Assembly: GCA_041725875.1 (NCBI GenBank)
Contig: JBGRQB010000142.1
Location: 1-11,347 of the forward strand
Length of the DNA stretch: 11,347 nucleotides
Direction of reading: 5' to 3'
From: JBGRQB01 sp041725875
Lineage (GTDB): Bacteria > Bacteroidota > Ignavibacteria > Ignavibacteriales > Melioribacteraceae
Shown here one piece after another: positions 6,722 to 11,347 of the stretch. Every line of letters begins with the position of its first letter. The stretch's first letter is position 1. Under the pieces are notes generated by a model. That model was not told where the DNA came from. It worked only from the letters and a program-made list of their open reading frames with translations, and ran no database searches. Both the position numbers and the translations under genes were made by a program.

Positions 6722-7996
6722 ATGCTTCATTTTGCCAGAGGTTCAGAAAATGACGTGCTTGATTCCAATACTTTAAAAGAATCTCTTTTTTCAGTTTTTG
6801 AAAAAATGGGAAACAAACAAAAAGTATTGGCTATTCCACCTGACTACACTAGGTATCATTCCAGAGCAGGTGAGTTGACAACCTATGCCTGTGAATATTA
6901 TCAGGATTCATTGACAGATATTCTGCCGGCATTGGGAACACATTCTCCTATGACAGAAACTGAAATTGAAAAGATGTTTCCGGGAGTTTCGCACGATCTT
7001 TTTCGAGTCCATAACTGGAAAAATGATCTTACAACTTTGGGTCACGTTCCATCAGATTATATTAAAGAAATTTCGGATAACAAGGTCGGTTATGAATGGC
7101 CGGCTCAGGTTAACAAACTTCTTGTTGAAGGGGGATTTGATTTAATACTTTCTGTTGGACAAGTAGTTCCGCACGAAGTTGTAGGAATGGCTAATTATAA
7201 TAAAAACATCTTTATTGGAACCGGCGGTTCCGAGGGAATTAATAAAAGTCATTTTCTCGGCGCTGTTTATGGTATGGAAAAAATGATGGGGCGTGTAAAC
7301 ACGCCTGTTCGAAAAGTACTTAATTACGCTTCCAATAATTTTGCAAAAGAATTACCAATTCTTTACATACTAACTGTTATTGGCAAAGATGAAAATGGTA
7401 AACTGGTTGTACGCGGTTTATTTATTGGTGATGATGAAGAATGTTTTGAAAGAGCAGCAGAGTTATCACTTAAAGTAAACTTTACAATGCTTGAAAAACC
7501 ACTTGAAAAAGTTGTTGTTTATCTTGACCCGACTGAATTTAAATCAACCTGGCTTGGAAATAAAAGTATATACAGAACCAGAATGGCAATTGCTGATGAC
7601 GGTGAATTAATCATCCTTGCACCTGCTCTTAAAGAGTTTGGAGAAGATCCGGTGATTGATAAACTAATCAGAAAATATGGATATGTTACAACTGAAGAAA
7701 TTCTTGATTATGTTGAACGCAACGACGATTTGAAAAATAATCTGAGTGCAGCCGCGCATCTTATTCACGGTTCATCCGAAGGAAGATTTAAAATTACTTA
7801 TTGCCCCGGATTAATATCAAAAGGGGATATAGAAAAGGCCGGCTACGGCTATGCTAATTTGAGCGAAATGATGGAAAAATATAATCCTGAAAAACTCAAA
7901 GATGGCTTTAACACTCTGGAAAACGGAGAAGAAATATTTTTTATATCAAATCCCGCACTTGGTTTGTGGGCGCTTAAAAGCAAGTTCGATGTTTAA
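6722..7996 (+). CDS. LarA-family nickel-pincer-nucleotide racemase/epimerase homologue (DUF2088); possible D-gluconate/D-mannonate 2-epimerase
   Basis: This 424-residue protein belongs to the lactate racemase LarA superfamily. Key residues of L. plantarum LarA have counterparts in matching spacing: Asp41 and Arg44 in PPDYTR (for Asp72/Arg75), His74 in LGTHSPMT (His108), His151 in VVPHEVVG (His174), Lys161 exactly ten residues on (Lys184, which anchors the nickel-pincer nucleotide), and His177 exactly 26 residues after His151 (His200). It should therefore bind the Ni cofactor and invert the alpha-carbon of a 2-hydroxy acid. The later YRTRMA block (284-289) seems to differ from the YQxxK pattern that contacts lactate in LarA, pointing to another substrate. 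Gluconate 2-epimerases are known in this superfamily. With uxuA upstream and gnd immediately downstream, mannonate/gluconate epimerisation is the best guess, by inference. The cofactor-making genes larB, larC and larE are not in the window. Confidence 0.88.
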   Translation: MLHFARGSENDVLDSNTLKESLFSVFEKMGNKQKVLAIPPDYTRYHSRAGELTTYACEYYQDSLTDILPALGTHSPMTETEIEKMFPGVSHDLFRVHNWKNDLTTLGHVPSDYIKEISDNKVGYEWPAQVNKLLVEGGFDLILSVGQVVPHEVVGMANYNKNIFIGTGGSEGINKSHFLGAVYGMEKMMGRVNTPVRKVLNYASNNFAKELPILYILTVIGKDENGKLVVRGLFIGDDEECFERAAELSLKVNFTMLEKPLEKVVVYLDPTEFKSTWLGNKSIYRTRMAIADDGELIILAPALKEFGEDPVIDKLIRKYGYVTTEEILDYVERNDDLKNNLSAAAHLIHGSSEGRFKITYCPGLISKGDIEKAGYGYANLSEMMEKYNPEKLKDGFNTLENGEEIFFISNPALGLWALKSKFDV

Positions 7997-8014
7997 TTAA
8001 AAACAGGTAACTCG

Positions 8015-9466
8015 ATGGAAAAAAAAGCAGATATTGGAATAGTTGGTTTGGCGGTAATGGGTGAAAACCTTGTCCTAAATATGGAAAGCAAAGGTTTTAC
8101 TGTTTCTGTTTACAACAGAACTCCGCAAAAGGTTGAAGATTTTATCAATGGCAGAGCCAAAGAGAAAAACATAATTGGTACAAAATCTATTCAGGAATTT
8201 GTGGATTCACTTGCAAGTCCGAAAAAAGTTATGCTAATGGTAAAAGCTGGACAGGCAGTAGATGATTTTATAGAACAGGTAATCCCTTATCTCAATGAAG
8301 GAGATATAATCATTGACGGAGGGAATTCTCATTTCCCTGATACAATCAGACGAACAAAATATGTTGAAAGTAAAAATCTGCTTTATATCGGAACCGGAGT
8401 TTCGGGCGGCGAAGAAGGCGCTTTGCTGGGTCCTTCAATTATGCCGGGCGGATCAAAAGCTGCGTGGGAACATGTAAAACCGATTTTTCAGTCTGTCTCA
8501 GCAAAAGTTGAAGATGGAACTCCTTGCTGCGACTGGGTAGGTGAAGATGGTGCCGGTCATTTTGTGAAAATGGTTCACAACGGAATTGAATATGGCGATA
8601 TGCAGTTAATCACTGAAGCTTACCAGATTATGAAAGAGTTGCTCGGAATGAGTGCAGATGAAATGCACGAAGTTTTTAAGGAATGGAATGACTCTGAACT
8701 TGACAGCTACCTGATTGAAATAACTCGTGATATTTTGAGTTATAAAGAAGATAATGAACCTTTGCTTGATAAAATTCTGGATACTGCCGGACAAAAAGGA
8801 ACCGGAAAATGGACAGGCGTTGCCGCGCTTGAACTTGGCGTTCCGTTAACATTAATAGGTGAAGCAGTTTTTGCAAGATGTTTATCTGCACAAAAAGAGG
8901 AAAGAGTAAAATCATCTAAAGTTATAAAAGGTCCTGAACCAAAGTTTGAAGGTGATAAAAAAGAATTTATAAATGATTTGAAAAAAGCTTTGTATGCTTC
9001 CAAAATAATTTCTTACGCGCAGGGGTATGTTTTAATGAAAGCTGCTGCAGAAGAATATAACTGGAATCTTAACAATGGCGGAATTGCGCTGATGTGGCGC
9101 GGCGGATGTATTATCAGATCAGTTTTTCTCGGAAAAATAAAAGAAGCATTTGATAACAATCCTGAAATAACAAATCTGCTTCTCGATCCTTTTTTCAAAT
9201 CAGTTGTGGAAGAAGCACAGCAGAGCTGGCGAAAAGTTGTTGCAACTGCTGTTATGAATGGTATCTGGGTTCCTGCATTAAGCACGGCACTAGAGTATTT
9301 TGACGGATACAGAAATGAAAGATTACCTGCAAATTTACTGCAGGCGCAGCGCGATTATTTTGGCGCGCATACTTATGAAAGAATTGATGAACCAAGAGGA
9401 AAGTTTTTCCACACCAACTGGACTGGTCGTGGCGGAAAAACAGCCTCTTCAACATATAACGTTTAA
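8015..9466 (+). CDS. gnd: 6-phosphogluconate dehydrogenase, decarboxylating
   Basis: This 483-residue enzyme (EC 1.1.1.44) oxidatively decarboxylates 6-phosphogluconate to ribulose 5-phosphate, making NADPH. The sequence is canonical: the Rossmann loop GLAVMG (11-16), NRT (34-36) typical of NADP-dependent forms, DGGNS (101-105), the GTGVSGGEEGA substrate block (126-136), the catalytic Lys185 and Glu192 in GHFVKMVHNGIEYGD, and the C-terminal YFGAHTYERID tail that reaches the partner subunit's active site. The length fits the long dimeric class. CAGGTAA at 8004-8010 gives a ribosome site. In a uronate operon it needs a source of 6-phosphogluconate; the adjacent LarA homologue plus a gluconate kinase elsewhere would supply it from mannonate. 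It could also simply make NADPH and pentoses from the general pool. Confidence 0.97.
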   Translation: MEKKADIGIVGLAVMGENLVLNMESKGFTVSVYNRTPQKVEDFINGRAKEKNIIGTKSIQEFVDSLASPKKVMLMVKAGQAVDDFIEQVIPYLNEGDIIIDGGNSHFPDTIRRTKYVESKNLLYIGTGVSGGEEGALLGPSIMPGGSKAAWEHVKPIFQSVSAKVEDGTPCCDWVGEDGAGHFVKMVHNGIEYGDMQLITEAYQIMKELLGMSADEMHEVFKEWNDSELDSYLIEITRDILSYKEDNEPLLDKILDTAGQKGTGKWTGVAALELGVPLTLIGEAVFARCLSAQKEERVKSSKVIKGPEPKFEGDKKEFINDLKKALYASKIISYAQGYVLMKAAAEEYNWNLNNGGIALMWRGGCIIRSVFLGKIKEAFDNNPEITNLLLDPFFKSVVEEAQQSWRKVVATAVMNGIWVPALSTALEYFDGYRNERLPANLLQAQRDYFGAHTYERIDEPRGKFFHTNWTGRGGKTASSTYNV

Positions 9467-9483
9467 TTACGGTATAAGAGAAT

Positions 9484-10461
9484 ATGAAAAAAATTATAAT
9501 AATTCCTTTGTTGCTGGTTGCCTTGATGTCGTTTTCGTGCAGTAAGGTAACCGGCGTTAAAAAATTGAAAATTGGTCATGGATTAGATCAATCACACCCG
9601 GTGCATAAAGCAATGCTTTATCTGGCGGAAAGAGCATCCGAAAAATCGAACGGGAAATTGTTGATTTCTGTTTATCCGAGTCAGCAGCTTGGAACAGAAA
9701 GAGAATGCCTTGAGCTTCTGCAAATCGGGAGTCTGGCAATGACGAAAGTCTCGGCTTCGGTTCTCGAAGGTTTTGCACCTATCTTTAAAGTTTTTAGTCT
9801 GCCCTACATTTTCAGAAATGCAGATCATGCACACAGAGTTATGGAATCGCAAATAGGTAAAGATTTGCTTGTTAGCCCGGAAAAATATTGGCTCAGAGGT
9901 TTATGTTTTTACGATGCGGGAAGCAGAAGTTTTTACACAAAAGAAAAACCTGTAAACACTACTGATGATCTTACCGGATTAAAAATAAGAACTCAGGAGA
10001 GTGCAACCTCTGTAAAACTTGTAAACTCACTTGGCGGATCTGCTACACCAATTTCCTGGGGTGAGCTTTATACAGCTTTGCAGCAGGGAGTTGTAGATGG
10101 TGCAGAAAATAATCCTCCTAGTTTTTACTTATCCCGTCACTATGAAGTTTGTAAATATTACTCTCTTGATGAACATACTTTTGTTCCCGATGTTTTAGTG
10201 ATAAGCACTGTAATTTGGAACGACCTTACGGAAGAAGAGAAAGGGTGGCTGCAGGCAGCTGCTGAAGAGTCTTATGTTTATCAGAAAAAAATCTGGAAAG
10301 AATCTACAGAAGAATCATTAAAAGCGGTTCAGGAAGCTGGAGTAAAAGTTATCTATCCTGATAAAACTTCGTTCATAGAAAAAGTAAAACCACTTCACGA
10401 AGAATATAAAAGTGACAAAAAAGTATTTGATCTTATTCAAAAAATTGGGAATGTAAAATGA
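9484..10461 (+). CDS. dctP: TRAP transporter substrate-binding protein DctP, probable lipoprotein
   Basis: This 325-residue extracytoplasmic solute receptor of the DctP family has an N-terminal signal of Lys-Lys then a hydrophobic run (residues 4-17) ending FSCS. Cys19 is the likely lipidated residue, with a loose Bacteroidota-like lipobox. Family marks are the YPSQQLGTE block (64-72), GLKIRT with Arg169 (the arginine that salt-bridges the ligand carboxylate in TRAP receptors), PISWGELYTALQQGVVDGAEN (189-209) and a helical C-terminus. The ligand is probably a hexuronate, inferred from the catabolic genes upstream; TRAP receptors for galacturonate and glucuronate are known. It starts 17 bases after gnd, behind a weak AAGAGA site, and its TGA stop overlaps the dctQ start (ATGA), so the two are translationally coupled. 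Confidence 0.93.
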   Translation: MKKIIIIPLLLVALMSFSCSKVTGVKKLKIGHGLDQSHPVHKAMLYLAERASEKSNGKLLISVYPSQQLGTERECLELLQIGSLAMTKVSASVLEGFAPIFKVFSLPYIFRNADHAHRVMESQIGKDLLVSPEKYWLRGLCFYDAGSRSFYTKEKPVNTTDDLTGLKIRTQESATSVKLVNSLGGSATPISWGELYTALQQGVVDGAENNPPSFYLSRHYEVCKYYSLDEHTFVPDVLVISTVIWNDLTEEEKGWLQAAAEESYVYQKKIWKESTEESLKAVQEAGVKVIYPDKTSFIEKVKPLHEEYKSDKKVFDLIQKIGNVK

Positions 10462-10949
10462 TTTTATTGAATATAAAGAAAAATATTGATCAGGTTTTAA
10501 AGTGGATTCTTGTAACCATAATGGCTGCTATGACAATCAACGTTTTGTGGCAGGTTTTTTCAAGATTTGTTTTACAGAACCCGAGTTCATACACTGAAGA
10601 ACTTGCAAGATATATGTTGATATGGCTTGGTATTTTGGGAGCCAGTTATGTTGCCGGACAAAAAATGCACCTTGCAATTGATTTGCTTTCAACAAAGTTA
10701 AACGGAATCAAAAAATCATATCTCGAAATTTTTATCCAGAGTTTTGTTTTTCTATTTGCATTTTTTGTAATGGTTGTAGGCGGAATCAGACTGGTACAAA
10801 TAACTTTAACACTTAACCAAATCTCCGCTGCTTTACAGATTCCGCTTGGCTATGTTTACTCTGTGGTTCCGATTAGCGGAATATTAATGATGTTTTACGC
10901 ATTTACATTTATAGTAGAAGAAATTAAAAAGATAAATCAGACAAAATAG
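10458..10949 (+). CDS. dctQ: TRAP transporter small membrane subunit DctQ
   Basis: This 163-residue inner-membrane protein has four predicted transmembrane segments, roughly residues 15-35, 50-67, 90-112 and 128-152, the DctQ topology. The family pattern is visible in WQVFSRFVLQNPSSYTEELAR: a first helix ending in an aromatic-Arg-Phe motif, then an amphipathic S/T-x-EE-x-AR stretch. MHLAID (70-75) follows the second helix. DctQ pairs with DctM and helps couple the receptor to the sodium- or proton-driven permease. It overlaps dctP by four bases and is followed after 28 bases by dctM. Size and composition are ordinary. Confidence 0.91.
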   Translation: MILLNIKKNIDQVLKWILVTIMAAMTINVLWQVFSRFVLQNPSSYTEELARYMLIWLGILGASYVAGQKMHLAIDLLSTKLNGIKKSYLEIFIQSFVFLFAFFVMVVGGIRLVQITLTLNQISAALQIPLGYVYSVVPISGILMMFYAFTFIVEEIKKINQTK

Positions 10950-10977
10950 TTAACAGCAACTAATTTGAGCATTTTTT

Positions 10978-11347
10978 ATGGAAGTTTTTGAAATATTAGT
11001 TTTAGTATTGACCTTTATAGTTCTCCTTTCAATAGGAGTTCCGATATCATACAGCATTGGTATATCAAGTCTTGTTACACTGATGTTAAATGTAAATTCT
11101 ATTCCTTCACTTACAACTGTGGCTCAGAGAATGGCAACGGGGATAGACAGTTTTGCTTTGCTGGCAATTCCATTTTTTATTTTTGCCGGAGCCTTGATGA
11201 ACAGCGGGGGAATTGCACGGCGATTAATTGATTTTGCAAAAGTTTTGGTTGGGAAACTTCCGGGCGGACTTGCATTTGTAAACATTCTTGCTTCTATGTT
11301 TTTTGGAGCAATCTCCGGTTCTGCTGTTGCCGCAGCATCTGCAATAG
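10978..11347 (+). CDS. dctM: TRAP transporter large permease subunit DctM (partial at 3' edge)
   Basis: The frame opens at ATG 10978 and runs off the window with 123 codons visible of a usual ~425. The start encodes a first transmembrane helix (about residues 4-20) ending IGVPISYSIG, then ATGIDSFALLAIPFFIFAG (64-82), LMNSGGIARRLIDFAK (83-98), GKLPGGLAFVN (102-112) and FFGAISGSAVAAASA, the very conserved start of DctM proteins. DctM is the 12-13-helix secondary transporter that moves substrate inward with the ion gradient. No strong ribosome site is seen in the 28-base gap, which is common for several genes in this operon. The partner order P-Q-M is the classical one. The C-terminal two thirds, including the end of the operon, are not visible. 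Confidence 0.95.
   Translation, partial: MEVFEILVLVLTFIVLLSIGVPISYSIGISSLVTLMLNVNSIPSLTTVAQRMATGIDSFALLAIPFFIFAGALMNSGGIARRLIDFAKVLVGKLPGGLAFVNILASMFFGAISGSAVAAASAI

Larger units (their letters stand above)
1..11347 (+). other. Hexuronate catabolism and uptake operon (both ends open)
   Basis: All genes face the same way with gaps of 20, 3, 12, 20, 44, 15, 4, 18, 17, -4 and 28 bases in order. No strong hairpin-plus-T-run terminator is apparent in any gap, so one long transcript is likely. The set joins uptake (DctPQM), isomerisation (UxaC, UxaE), reduction (SDR), dehydration (UxuA) and cleavage (KDPG aldolase) with four central-carbon or accessory genes (PFK-like, HAD, LarA-like, Gnd). No transcription factor is encoded here, so control must come from outside the window. 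Confidence 0.75.

Noticed and set aside
6722..7996. Plain annotation as lactate racemase.
   Set aside because: The cofactor residues match, but no lactate permease, lactate dehydrogenase or lar operon genes are nearby, and the presumed substrate-contact block differs. The sugar-acid setting favours another 2-hydroxy acid.
8676..9285. Several minus-strand open frames (62-90 codons) opposite gnd.
   Set aside because: They lie wholly inside a strongly conserved Gnd coding sequence, have no ribosome sites or recognisable domains, and look like antisense shadows.
9300..9545. An 81-codon plus-strand frame across the gnd-dctP junction.
   Set aside because: It overlaps the conserved C-terminus of Gnd and the DctP signal sequence in another frame, and its translation shows no domain.

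Overview
The window is one continuous, AT-rich, plus-strand gene cluster for uptake and breakdown of hexuronic acids (D-galacturonate and D-glucuronate, the sugar acids of pectin, glucuronoxylan and similar polymers). Twelve genes lie head to tail. The largest gap is 44 bases, two junctions overlap or nearly touch, and no gene lies on the minus strand, so it reads as a single operon. The first gene (uxaC) and the last (dctM) are cut by the window edges. No regulator, clear promoter, terminator, RNA gene, mobile element, repeat array or CRISPR is visible.

Layout. 1-183: C-terminal end of uronate isomerase UxaC. 204-1748: tagaturonate/fructuronate epimerase UxaE. 1752-2387: KDPG aldolase. 2400-3251: SDR-type fructuronate reductase (mannonate oxidoreductase). 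3272-4486: mannonate dehydratase UxuA. 4531-5811: phosphofructokinase-family protein with pyrophosphate-type signatures. 5827-6717: uncharacterised HAD-superfamily hydrolase. 6722-7996: LarA-family nickel-pincer racemase/epimerase homologue. 8015-9466: 6-phosphogluconate dehydrogenase Gnd. 9484-10461, 10458-10949 and 10978-end: tripartite TRAP transporter DctP-DctQ-DctM.

How the genes fit together. The TRAP system probably imports the uronate. UxaC isomerises glucuronate to fructuronate and galacturonate to tagaturonate, and UxaE converts tagaturonate to fructuronate, so both sugars enter one branch without the altronate enzymes. The SDR reduces fructuronate to mannonate and UxuA dehydrates mannonate to 2-keto-3-deoxygluconate (KDG). 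After phosphorylation by a KDG kinase not present here, the aldolase yields pyruvate and glyceraldehyde 3-phosphate. The most interesting part is the second half of the operon. The LarA homologue keeps the residues that bind the nickel-pincer cofactor and sits directly before gnd. Because the LarA superfamily includes D-gluconate 2-epimerases, I infer a side branch: mannonate to gluconate, then (with an unseen gluconate kinase) 6-phosphogluconate, then ribulose 5-phosphate plus NADPH. The PFK-like protein could serve gluconeogenesis from triose phosphate, or possibly supply a missing phosphorylation step. The HAD protein has no assigned role.

Organism. The low GC, A/T-rich codon use, standard stop codons, several genes without a good Shine-Dalgarno motif, and a lipoprotein-type DctP with a loose lipobox suggest a Gram-negative anaerobe or facultative anaerobe of the Bacteroidota/Chlorobi/Ignavibacteria/Calditrichota kind. 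This placement is a low-confidence inference.
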